DNA from: JALZAI01 sp038207565
GTDB taxonomy: Bacteria; Actinomycetota; Actinomycetes; Mycobacteriales; Jatrophihabitantaceae
DNA: 64,000 nucleotides
NCBI GenBank assembly: GCA_038207565.1
Contig: JBBQZQ010000017.1
Location: forward strand, 1-64,000
Reading direction: 5' to 3'
A program made the position numbers and the translations under genes. A model generated the notes under the pieces. The model was not told where the DNA came from. It ran no database searches and saw nothing but the letters and a program-made list of their open reading frames with translations. Positions 16,022-23,227 of the stretch are shown here, one piece after another (position 1 is the first letter of the stretch; every line of letters begins with the position of its first letter).

Positions 16022-17294
16022 GGTCGAGAGGCTAACCGCCCGTACGCTGGAACGCGTGTGGGTGCTGACACTGCTGGTCGGCGTCGTCGCAGTGGTGTGC
16101 GCCGTCGCCGCGGCGCTCGCATTCCGTAGGGCCGCGCGGGCCGAGAACGCCGGCGCCGTGCGGACTGCCCGTCCGCGTCCGGTCTTCAGTTCCGCACAGC
16201 CGTTGTCGTCGCTGGTCGTGGCAGCTCTGGACCACGGCGTCGTCGTGCTGGACTCGGAGGATCGGGTCGTCGTGCTCAACCCCGCCGCCCGCGCGATGAA
16301 TCTCGTCGAGGTCGATCGGTTGACCTTCCCCGATCTCGCCGACCTGGCGGCTCGTGCCCGCAGGACCGGCCGGCACATCACCCGGACTGTCGACCTCCCG
16401 GTCGGTCGCCTGGGCCGCGAGCCGATCTCGCTGTCGGTGAACGCCGTCCCGCTCGAGGTCGAGGACGATCGAGTCGGCGCGGTGGGGCTACTGCTCGCCG
16501 ACATGAGTGAGCACCGCCGGCTCGAGGCTGTCCGCCGCGATTTCGTCGCCAACGTCTCGCACGAGCTGAAGACCCCGGTCGGTGCGTTGACGTTGCTGGC
16601 CGAGGCGGTTCAAGACGCCGCCGACGACCCCGAGGCGGTGGCCCGCTTCGCCGGACGGATGCAGCACGAGGGCACGCGCCTGGCCAGGTTGGTGCAGGAG
16701 CTGACCGAACTGTCCCGCGTGCAAGGTGCGGACCCGCTCCCGGGAGCCTCCGAGATCGACGTCGAACTTCTCCTCACCGAGGCGACCGACCGTGCCCGGT
16801 TGGCGGCGGAGCAGCATGCCATCACCCTCGACCTGCGCTGCGACGACGACACCCTGGCCGTCCGAGGCAACGAGTCACAGTTGACGACGGCGGTTGCCAA
16901 CCTCGTGGACAACGCCGTCGCGTACAGCCCGCCGGATACGCGGGTGCTGGTACGGGCAGTTTCCTCGACCGATCACCAGGCGCGTCCGACCGTCGACATC
17001 AGTGTCACCGACCAGGGCTTGGGCATCGCCGAGGCCGACCTCGACCGCATCTTCGAACGCTTCTACCGGGTCGACCCTGCTCGCTCGCGGGCCACGGGGG
17101 GGACGGGCCTGGGGCTGGCTATCGTCAAGAACATCGTGACCAACCACCTCGGCACCATCGCGGTGCAGAGCACTGTCGGCGAAGGGTCGACATTCACTAT
17201 CCGGCTACCTCGCGTTCATTCGGATGCGTCATCGTCCGGTGTAGTGGACGCGGTCGGCGCGAACAGCGTGCCGGTCCGTTCGTCGAAAGGGTGA
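16020..17294 (+). CDS. senX3: Sensor histidine kinase SenX3
   Basis: Up to 424 residues. One membrane helix (VWVLTLLVGVVAVVCAVAAA, about 13-32) is followed by a PAS-like domain (about 60-160) and a HisKA domain with His181 in ANVSHELKTPVG. The HATPase has an N box NLVDNAVAYSP, a G1 box VTDQGLGIAEAD and GGTGLGLAIVKNIV. In mycobacteria and corynebacteria the orthologue senses phosphate limitation through the PstSCAB-PhoU system and phosphorylates RegX3. The membrane part is short, with no extracytoplasmic sensor, consistent with that model. The start is uncertain: ATG 16020 overlaps the divergent gene, and GTG 16056 is the alternative. The stop is adjacent to regX3. Confidence 0.93.
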   Translation: MVERLTARTLERVWVLTLLVGVVAVVCAVAAALAFRRAARAENAGAVRTARPRPVFSSAQPLSSLVVAALDHGVVVLDSEDRVVVLNPAARAMNLVEVDRLTFPDLADLAARARRTGRHITRTVDLPVGRLGREPISLSVNAVPLEVEDDRVGAVGLLLADMSEHRRLEAVRRDFVANVSHELKTPVGALTLLAEAVQDAADDPEAVARFAGRMQHEGTRLARLVQELTELSRVQGADPLPGASEIDVELLLTEATDRARLAAEQHAITLDLRCDDDTLAVRGNESQLTTAVANLVDNAVAYSPPDTRVLVRAVSSTDHQARPTVDISVTDQGLGIAEADLDRIFERFYRVDPARSRATGGTGLGLAIVKNIVTNHLGTIAVQSTVGEGSTFTIRLPRVHSDASSSGVVDAVGANSVPVRSSKG

Positions 17295-17296
17295 GC

Positions 17297-17977
17297 ATGA
17301 CCCGCGTGTTGGTCGTCGAGGACGAGGAGTCCTTCTCGGATGCACTGTCCTACATGCTGCGCAGGGAGGGTTACGAGGTCGAGGTCTCCGCGACCGGACC
17401 CGGGGCCTTGACCGCATTCGACCGTTCCGGCGCCGACCTGGTGTTGCTCGATCTGATGCTGCCCGGGCTGTCCGGCACCGAGGTGTGCCGTGAGCTACGT
17501 AACCGCTCGAAGGTGCCGATCATCATGGTCACCGCGCGCGACTCCGAGGTGGACAAGGTGGTCGGCCTCGAACTCGGGGCGGACGATTACGTCACCAAGC
17601 CGTTCTCCTCGCGCGAGCTGATCGCGCGGATCAGAGCCGTGCTGCGTCGCGGCGGTGAGCCGGACGAGCTGATCACCAGCACGGTCGAGGCAGGCCCCGT
17701 ACGCATGGACGTGGAACGGCACGTGGTGTCGGTCGACGGTGCCCAGGTGTCGATGCCGCTCAAGGAGTTCGACCTGCTCGAACTGCTCCTGCGCAACGCC
17801 GGACGGGTGCTCACCCGCGGCCAGCTCATCGACCGGGTCTGGGGCTCGGACTACGTCGGTGACACCAAGACCCTCGACGTCCACGTCAAGCGGTTGCGCG
17901 CCAAGATCGAACCGGACCCGGGCGACCCGAAGCACCTGGTCACCGTGCGCGGATTGGGCTACAAGTTCGAGGTCTGA
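17297..17977 (+). CDS. regX3: OmpR/PhoB-family response regulator RegX3
   Basis: A 226-residue regulator. The receiver domain has the acidic pocket VVEDEE, phospho-acceptor Asp52 in LVLLDLMLPG, Thr in MVTARD and Lys in TKPFSS. The winged-helix domain (about 130-226) includes LKEFDLLELLLRN, VWGSDYVGDTKTLDVHVKRL and VTVRGLGYKF. It is expected to control phosphate-starvation genes. I prefer the ATG at 17297 because GAAAGG lies six bases upstream; a GTG at 17291 overlapping the senX3 stop is possible. Its last 19 bases overlap the convergent gene. Confidence 0.95.
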   Translation: MTRVLVVEDEESFSDALSYMLRREGYEVEVSATGPGALTAFDRSGADLVLLDLMLPGLSGTEVCRELRNRSKVPIIMVTARDSEVDKVVGLELGADDYVTKPFSSRELIARIRAVLRRGGEPDELITSTVEAGPVRMDVERHVVSVDGAQVSMPLKEFDLLELLLRNAGRVLTRGQLIDRVWGSDYVGDTKTLDVHVKRLRAKIEPDPGDPKHLVTVRGLGYKFEV

Positions 17978-18771
17978 TCCTTGGCGCCGGACAGACCGGC
18001 AGCGGCGGTCGCCGGGTGAACCGCGACCAGGCCCAGCTCGAGCCGCTGCGCGCACAGCCGCGCGAGCTCGGCATAGGCGGCTTCGCCGAGCAACGCGATC
18101 AGCTCCGGCCCATAGGACTCATACATCGGCTCGGTGCCGATGTGCGCCTCCGGCGAGGACGTGCAGTACCAGTCCAGATCGTGCCCACCCTCGCCCCAGC
18201 CGCGGCGGTCGAACTCGGCGATGCTCGACCGCAGGATGCGGGTGCCGTCCGGGCGGTCGATCCACTCCTGCTCGCGGCGCACCGGCAACTGCCAGCAGAC
18301 CTCGGGCTTGGTCTCGAGCGGGTTCATCCCGAGCCGTAGCGCCAACCCGTGCAGCGCGCACCCGATGCCGCCCGCGAAGCCGTCGCGGTTGGCAAAGATG
18401 CAGGCACCGTCGACGACCCGCGTCTTCGAGCGCTTCTGGTCCTCCTCCTCGGCCTGCTCGGTGAAGCGCAGCTTGCCGCTCTTGGTGTGGCCCACATCGA
18501 ACAGGTCCCAGTCCGCACGCGTGAGCTGCTCGGCGAACTTCCGCACCCGCTTCTCGTCGGCCTTGTCGGAGAAGTAGGCGCCGTGGTTGCAGCATCCGGT
18601 GCTGGCCTGACCGGTCAGCGTGCCGTGGCAGCCGCGTCCGAAGATGCACGTCCAGCGCGAACACAACCAGGTCATGTCGGCGCGCACCCAGTGTTCGGCA
18701 TCGGCCGGGTCCTCGAACTCGATCCATTCGCGGGGAAAATCGAGCGGCACTTCGGGAACAGCACTGGACAT
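17959..18771 (-). CDS. Conserved cysteine-rich actinobacterial protein (Rv0495c-like)
   Basis: A 270-residue soluble protein with conserved Cys and Trp: TWLCSRWTCIFGRGCHG and ASTGCCNHGAYF in the N-terminal third, DGACIFANRDGFAGGIGCALH in the middle and PEVCWQLPVRRE after it. Spaced cysteines suggest a metal or Fe-S site, related in style to the YkgJ-type zinc/iron-chelating proteins, but no function is established. Homologues sit between regX3 and ppx in mycobacteria, so the position is conserved. The stop is inside the regX3 3' end on the opposite strand (19-base overlap), and the start is divergent from ppx by 25 bases. Confidence 0.8.
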   Translation of the reverse strand: MSSAVPEVPLDFPREWIEFEDPADAEHWVRADMTWLCSRWTCIFGRGCHGTLTGQASTGCCNHGAYFSDKADEKRVRKFAEQLTRADWDLFDVGHTKSGKLRFTEQAEEEDQKRSKTRVVDGACIFANRDGFAGGIGCALHGLALRLGMNPLETKPEVCWQLPVRREQEWIDRPDGTRILRSSIAEFDRRGWGEGGHDLDWYCTSSPEAHIGTEPMYESYGPELIALLGEAAYAELARLCAQRLELGLVAVHPATAAAGLSGAKDQTSNL

Positions 18772-18796
18772 GCCGCGAGCGTAATAGGGTCGACGG

Positions 18797-19729
18797 GTGC
18801 GCCTGGGTGTTCTCGACGTCGGGTCCAACACAGTCCATCTCCTCGTCGTCGACGCCCACCGCGGTGCCGAGCCCACACCTCAGCACTCGGACAAGAGCGA
18901 GCTGCGCCTGGCCGAGCACATCGACCGGCGTGGCGATCTCACCACCAAGGGCGCGGACACGCTGATAAAGGCGGTGTCCACGGCGCGCAAGCAGGCCAAG
19001 GCGCTCGGCTGCGAGGAGCTGCTGGCCTTCGCGACATCCGCCGTGCGCGATGCCGGGAACAGCTCCGCCGTCCTCGACCGGGTCGTCGACAAGTCCGGTG
19101 TCGAGCTCCAGGTACTGAGCGGCGAGGACGAGGCACGCCTGACGTTCCTCGCCGTGCGCCGGTGGCTGGGATGGAGCGCCGGCAACCTGATCAGCCTGGA
19201 CATCGGTGGTGGCTCGCTGGAACTTGCCGCCGGCCAGGACGAGGACCCTTCGGTGGCCGTGTCGGTGCCGCTCGGCGCGGGTCGGCTCACCCGCTCGCAT
19301 TTCACCGACGACCCACCACCGAAGTCCGAGATCAGCGAGCTGCGTGAGTACATCGACGCCCAGCTCGCCCGGCCGATGAAGAAGCTGCTCGCCGAGGGCG
19401 TCCCGGACCGTGTCGTTGCCACGAGCAAGACGTTTCGCACGCTCGCGCGACTGGCAGGCGCTGCGCCGAGTTCGGCCGGCCCGCGCGCCCGCCGCATGCT
19501 CAACCGCAACGGCCTGGAGCAGATCTCGGCCTTCATCTCCCGCATCCCGTCCTCCGATCTCGCGGAGCTCGACGGCGTCAGCGTCGGTCGCGCGCATCAG
19601 GTGCTGGCCGGCACGCTCGTGGCGGCTTCGGCGATGGACGCGCTGGACGTGGACGAACTCGAGCTGTGCCCCTGGGCGCTGCGCGAGGGTGTGATCCTGC
19701 GGCGGCTGGACTGGTTGTCGCATCCCTGA
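18797..19729 (+). CDS. ppx: Exopolyphosphatase (Ppx/GppA family)
   Basis: A 310-residue member of the ASKHA superfamily. It has the N-terminal phosphate 1 motif GVLDVGSNTVHLLVVD, then FATSAVRDAGNSS, the phosphate 2 motif SLDIGGGSLELAAG and catalytic-region GEDEARLTF. Length matches short actinobacterial Ppx1-type enzymes that lack the C-terminal HD domain. It hydrolyses terminal phosphates of short-chain polyphosphate, or pppGpp in some relatives. Its place after senX3-regX3 links it to phosphate physiology by context. The GTG start leaves 25 bases to the divergent Rv0495c-like gene. Confidence 0.93.
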   Translation: MRLGVLDVGSNTVHLLVVDAHRGAEPTPQHSDKSELRLAEHIDRRGDLTTKGADTLIKAVSTARKQAKALGCEELLAFATSAVRDAGNSSAVLDRVVDKSGVELQVLSGEDEARLTFLAVRRWLGWSAGNLISLDIGGGSLELAAGQDEDPSVAVSVPLGAGRLTRSHFTDDPPPKSEISELREYIDAQLARPMKKLLAEGVPDRVVATSKTFRTLARLAGAAPSSAGPRARRMLNRNGLEQISAFISRIPSSDLAELDGVSVGRAHQVLAGTLVAASAMDALDVDELELCPWALREGVILRRLDWLSHP

Positions 19730-19755
19730 CATCTGTAGCGATTACGCTCCGCGTC

Positions 19756-20643
19756 ATGAGCTCCGATCCGAGTCGTGCGCTGCGGGACGCGCCGGTCAAG
19801 GTGGGGCTCTCGAGCGCGTCGGTCTACCCGGAGGGCACCGGCGCGGCCTTCGAGCTCGCGGCCAAGCTGGGCTACGACGGCGTCGAGGTCATGGTGTGGA
19901 CCGACCCGACCAGCCAGGATCCCTATGCCCTGCTTCGGCTGTCGGAGCACTACCAGGTGCCGATCCTCGCGATCCATGCGCCGTGCCTCATCATCACGCA
20001 GCGGGTTTGGACGACCGACCCCTGGGAGAAACTGCGCAAGGCCCAGTTCGCAGCCGAACTGCTGGGCGCCGGGACCGTCGTCGTGCACCCGCCGTTTCGG
20101 TGGCAGCGCGAGTACGCCCGTAACTTCCGCCGCGGCATCGACCGGCTGGCCGGCGAGAGTGAGGTCCGCTTCGCCGTCGAGAACATGTTCCCGCTGCGGC
20201 TGCGCGGTCGCGAGATATCGGCCTACCAGCCGTCGTGGGACGTCGCGTTCGACGACGCCGTCTACCGCGACTACACGCTCGATCTGTCGCACGCCGCGGT
20301 CTCGCAATCCGATGCGCTCGCCATGCTCGACGCGATGGGCGAGCGGCTCAGCCACCTGCACGTCGCTGACGGGACCGGCGCGGCGAAGGACGAACACCTG
20401 ATCCCGGGACGCGGCGCGCAGCCATGCGCCGAGGTGCTCGAGACGGTCGCGGCGCGCGGTTACGACGGGCACGTGATCGTCGAGGTGAACACCCGGCGGG
20501 CGCTCGACCGGGCCGAGCGTGAAGCCGATCTCGCCGAGGCGCTCGCGTTTTGCCGGCTGCACCTCGTCTCGCCCGTCTCGCCCGTGACGCCGGTCTCGCC
20601 GGTCTCGGCGGCCCCCGCCCCAATCCGTACCCTTGGCCCCTGA
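19756..20643 (+). CDS. Sugar phosphate isomerase/epimerase-type TIM-barrel protein
   Basis: A 295-residue AP_endonuc_2/xylose-isomerase-like TIM barrel. VGLSSASVYPEG begins strand 1, LGYDGVEVMVW strand 2, ILAIHAPCL strand 3 and AGTVVVHPPFRWQ strand 4. Putative metal ligands are in AVENMFPL (Glu), TLDLSHAA (His), HLHVADG (His, Asp) and VIVEVN (Glu). The substrate is unknown; the orthologue between ppx and proC in mycobacteria is also uncharacterised. The C-terminal 30 residues are a low-complexity VSPVSPVTPVSPVSA tail encoded by 9-base repeats, probably not part of the fold. The ATG at 19756 is 26 bases after ppx. Confidence 0.82.
   Translation: MSSDPSRALRDAPVKVGLSSASVYPEGTGAAFELAAKLGYDGVEVMVWTDPTSQDPYALLRLSEHYQVPILAIHAPCLIITQRVWTTDPWEKLRKAQFAAELLGAGTVVVHPPFRWQREYARNFRRGIDRLAGESEVRFAVENMFPLRLRGREISAYQPSWDVAFDDAVYRDYTLDLSHAAVSQSDALAMLDAMGERLSHLHVADGTGAAKDEHLIPGRGAQPCAEVLETVAARGYDGHVIVEVNTRRALDRAEREADLAEALAFCRLHLVSPVSPVTPVSPVSAAPAPIRTLGP
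20566..20610 (+). repeat. Five 9-bp tandem repeats encoding a V-S-P tail
   Basis: Units GTCTCGCCC, GTCTCGCCC, GTGACGCCG, GTCTCGCCG and GTCTCGGCG run without gaps and encode V(S/T)(P/A) triplets at the C-terminus of the TIM-barrel protein. Confidence 0.9.
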
Positions 20644-20708
20644 GCAGGGTCGGGCACGGCGTGTCGCCCTGCTGGGCGGCCACAACGGGTGGTCCCTAGG
20701 CTGGTGCC

Positions 20709-21662
20709 ATGCTGCGCTCGACGATCCTGGCCGCCTCGCGCAACGCGAGCCTCGAACACCTGATCACGACAGCCCCGGTCAGCCGTAGTGTCGTGCGGCG
20801 CTTCGTCGGCGGCGCGGACACCGCCAGCGCCGTCGAGGCGACGCGGCACCTGGAGGACGCCGGACTGAGCGTCACCCTCGACCACCTCGGCGAGGACACC
20901 ACCGACCGCGCCCAGGCCGACGCGGTCGTCAGGGCGTATTCGGACCTGCTCGACTCGCTGCACCGGGCCGGGCTGACCGAACGCCTGGCGCCGCTCACCG
21001 CGCGTGCCGAGGTCAGCGTCAAGCTCTCCGCAATCGGCCAGGCGCTGGGCGCCGACGGCGCGAAGATCGCCCTCGACCACGCCCGCGACATCTGCGCCGC
21101 AGCCGAGCGTGTCGGGGCCACGGTCACTCTCGACATGGAGGACCACACCACCACCGACTCGACCCTTGGCACCCTGCGCGAGCTGCGGCCCGACTTCCCG
21201 GCGACCGCCGCCGTGCTGCAGGCATACCTGCGCCGCACCGAAGGCGACTGCCGCGACCTTTCAGGCGCCGACAGCCGGGTCCGCCTCTGCAAGGGTGCTT
21301 ACCACGAGCCGCCGAGTGTCGCCTTCCAACGGCGCGAGGACGTCGATCTGTCCTACGTGCGCTGCATCAACGCCCTCATGGCCGGCGACGGGTACCCGAT
21401 GCTGGCCACGCACGATCCCCGGCTCATCGAGATCAGCATCGAGCGAGCAAAGTTTCACGGCAAGGCGGCAGGCAGCGAGTACGAGCTGCAGATGCTCTAC
21501 GGAATCCGCCCCCACGAACAGCAGCGATTGGCCCGGGACGGGCAGCTCGTGCGCGTATATCTGCCCTACGGCGCGCAGTGGTACGGCTATCTCATGCGCC
21601 GGCTGGCCGAACGACCGGCGAATCTGACGTTCTTCGGCCGCGCCATGTTCACGAAGGGCTGA
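20709..21662 (+). CDS. putB: Proline dehydrogenase (monofunctional PutB/ProDH)
   Basis: A 317-residue FAD-dependent PRODH barrel that oxidises proline to pyrroline-5-carboxylate. Recognisable parts are EVSVKLSAIGQALG, TLDMEDHTTTDSTL, LQAYLRRTEGDCRDL, RVRLCKGAYHEPPSVAF, LATHDPRLIEI, YELQMLYGIRP and the C-terminal YLPYGAQWYGYLMRRLAERP with the substrate-contacting YxxRRxxE-type motif. It lies four bases before proC, so the two opposite steps of the proline/P5C couple are encoded side by side, which suggests a proline redox cycle or shared control. The ATG at 20709 is the first good start. Confidence 0.94.
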   Translation: MLRSTILAASRNASLEHLITTAPVSRSVVRRFVGGADTASAVEATRHLEDAGLSVTLDHLGEDTTDRAQADAVVRAYSDLLDSLHRAGLTERLAPLTARAEVSVKLSAIGQALGADGAKIALDHARDICAAAERVGATVTLDMEDHTTTDSTLGTLRELRPDFPATAAVLQAYLRRTEGDCRDLSGADSRVRLCKGAYHEPPSVAFQRREDVDLSYVRCINALMAGDGYPMLATHDPRLIEISIERAKFHGKAAGSEYELQMLYGIRPHEQQRLARDGQLVRVYLPYGAQWYGYLMRRLAERPANLTFFGRAMFTKG

Positions 21663-21666
21663 GCGG

Positions 21667-22470
21667 ATGGAGGCACTCGCCATCCTCGGCGGCGGCAAGA
21701 TCGGCGAAGCGCTGATCACCGGCCTGCTACGCGGTACGCGGACGCCTGCGGACATCGTCGTCGTCGAGCGGTACCCCCAACGGGCGCAGTACCTCACCTC
21801 CACCTACGGCGTTCGGACGGTCGACGTCCCCGAGGCGGTGGCCGCCGCCCGCACCCTGCTGATCGCCGTGAAGCCGCAGGACATCGACGCGCTGCTGGCC
21901 GAACTGCGCCCAGAGGTCGGCACCGACCATCTCATCGTCTCAGTCGCGGCGGGCATCACCACCGCGCATCTCGAGCAGGGGCTGCGCGAGGGCGTTCCGG
22001 TCGTGCGGTGCATGCCCAATACGCCGGCGCTGGTGGACGAGGCGATGACTGCCGTCGCGGCAGGTGCCCATGCGCAGGAGCAGCACCTCGTCGTCGCCGA
22101 AGCGCTGCTCGGCTCGGTGGGCAAGGTCGTGCGCGTTCCGGAATCCCAGCTGGACGCAGTCACGGCGCTGTCCGGGTCGGGGCCGGCGTATTTCTTCTTC
22201 CTGGTCGAAGCCATGATCGACGCCGGCATCCTGCTCGGGCTGCCGCGAGCCCTGGCCGCGGACCTGATCGTGCAGACCGCTATCGGTTCGGCGGTGATGT
22301 TGCGTGACTCGGGCGAACACCCGGTGCAGCTGCGCGAGGCGGTGACCAGCCCGGGCGGCACGACGATCATGGCGATCCGCGAGTTGGAGATCCACGGCGT
22401 GCGAGCAGCGTTGCTGGCCGCCATCGAGGCGGCCGCCAAGCGAAGTGCAGAACTCGGCAAATCCGGGTAG
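21667..22470 (+). CDS. proC: Pyrroline-5-carboxylate reductase
   Basis: A 267-residue NADPH-dependent reductase for the last step of proline synthesis. The N-terminal Rossmann motif AILGGGKIGEALITGLL, VKPQDIDALL, SVAAGITTAHLEQ and MPNTPALVDEAMT precede the C-terminal dimerisation domain with TALSGSGPAYFFFLVEAM and SPGGTTIMAIRELE. Full length. It is separated from the proline dehydrogenase by four bases, and in gene order corresponds to Rv0500. About 180 bases after it contain no other gene, only a weak promoter-like stretch before the HTH gene. Confidence 0.97.
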   Translation: MEALAILGGGKIGEALITGLLRGTRTPADIVVVERYPQRAQYLTSTYGVRTVDVPEAVAAARTLLIAVKPQDIDALLAELRPEVGTDHLIVSVAAGITTAHLEQGLREGVPVVRCMPNTPALVDEAMTAVAAGAHAQEQHLVVAEALLGSVGKVVRVPESQLDAVTALSGSGPAYFFFLVEAMIDAGILLGLPRALAADLIVQTAIGSAVMLRDSGEHPVQLREAVTSPGGTTIMAIRELEIHGVRAALLAAIEAAAKRSAELGKSG

Positions 22471-22650
22471 CTACGCATACCGACTGCCGAACGGGGCCGC
22501 CGGGTAGAACGGCTGCGGTCGCGTGCCGAGTGGGAACTTGGGGTCGCTTCTGCCCCACTCGTACCGCTAGTCTCAACTCTCAGCACGTGCGTGTTCGTTC
22601 GTCGGTGGGGAAGCCGACGCACCGACGCGTGCCGAAGGTGTCGGTGAAAC

Positions 22651-22980
22651 ATGAGCACCCCCCCACGACGTGGGCAGCGCAGCTCCGACGAGCCCGCCGC
22701 GCCGACACCCGCCGCGCCCACGTCCGCCGCGCCCACGTCCGCCGCGCCGACACCCGCCGCGCCGACACCCGCACAATCGCGCCCGATGGACCCTGCCCTG
22801 TCCGAGGTCAGGTTCCTGACCGTCGCCGAGGTGGCCTCCGTGATGCGGGTGTCGAAGATGACCGTCTACCGCATGGTGCACGGCGGCGACCTGCCTGCCG
22901 TGCGCGTCGGCCGGTCCTTCCGGGTCCCCGAACGGGCGGTGCACGACTACCTGCGGGCAGCGTTCATCGCAACCGGCTGA
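22651..22980 (+). CDS. Excisionase-family helix-turn-helix DNA-binding protein (Rv0500A-like)
   Basis: A 109-residue protein. The C-terminal 60 residues are a MerR-like HTH_17 domain: FLTVAEVASVMRVSKMTVYR, then LPAVRVGRSFRVPERAVHDYL. The N-terminal 45 residues are a low-complexity AAPTP/AAPTS spacer built from five 15-base repeats, absent from the roughly 75-residue mycobacterial homologue. So translation might also begin at ATG 22786. The ATG at 22651 has GAAGGTG upstream. It precedes the bS22 gene as in mycobacteria. A regulatory role is likely but no target is known. Confidence 0.85.
   Translation: MSTPPRRGQRSSDEPAAPTPAAPTSAAPTSAAPTPAAPTPAQSRPMDPALSEVRFLTVAEVASVMRVSKMTVYRMVHGGDLPAVRVGRSFRVPERAVHDYLRAAFIATG
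22696..22770 (+). repeat. Five 15-bp tandem repeats encoding A-A-P-T-(P/S)
   Basis: Units at 22696, 22711, 22726, 22741 and 22756 are GCCGCGCCGACACCC or GCCGCGCCCACGTCC. The first, fourth and fifth are identical, as are the second and third. In frame with the HTH gene. Confidence 0.93.
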
Positions 22981-23103
22981 GCTGATCCCCGGTCCGCCTC
23001 GCGTCGTGGCCGGCACGTCGGCCCGGGTAGGCTGCACCATGACACCGCGCGCGGCAGACTGCCGACATGCGCACGATCGACCTGAGTGACGAGGTTTTCA
23101 TCA

Positions 23104-23202
23104 ATGGGTTCTGTCATCAAGAAGCGGCGCAAGCGGATGGCCAAGAAGAAGCACCGCAAGCTGCTGAAGAAGACCCGCGTCCAGCGACGCAACAAGAAGT
23201 AG
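23104..23202 (+). CDS. Small basic ribosomal protein bS22 (AURKAIP1/COX24 domain)
   Basis: A 32-residue protein, MGSVIKKRRKRMAKKKHRKL followed by LKKTRVQRRNKK, too short for ordinary gene calling. The KKRRKRMAKKKHRKLLKKTR core is the AURKAIP1/COX24 signature and matches the 30S subunit protein bS22 found in mycobacterial ribosome structures (Rv0500B). Twenty of 32 residues are Lys or Arg. Its position between the HTH gene and the epimerase-like gene is the same as in mycobacteria, which supports the call strongly. Confidence 0.95.
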   Translation: MGSVIKKRRKRMAKKKHRKLLKKTRVQRRNKK

Positions 23203-23227
23203 CGCTGCAGCGACCGAGCGACACCCC

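Noticed and set aside
18119..19732. 537-codon minus-strand frame opposite ppx and the Rv0495c-like gene
   Set aside because: It covers two well-supported genes in other frames and its translation is Arg/Gly-rich low complexity typical of high-GC shadow frames.
22530..22580. Promoter-like TTGGGG and TACCGC/TAGTCT elements before the HTH gene
   Set aside because: Spacing and -10 match are poor; random matches of this quality are common.
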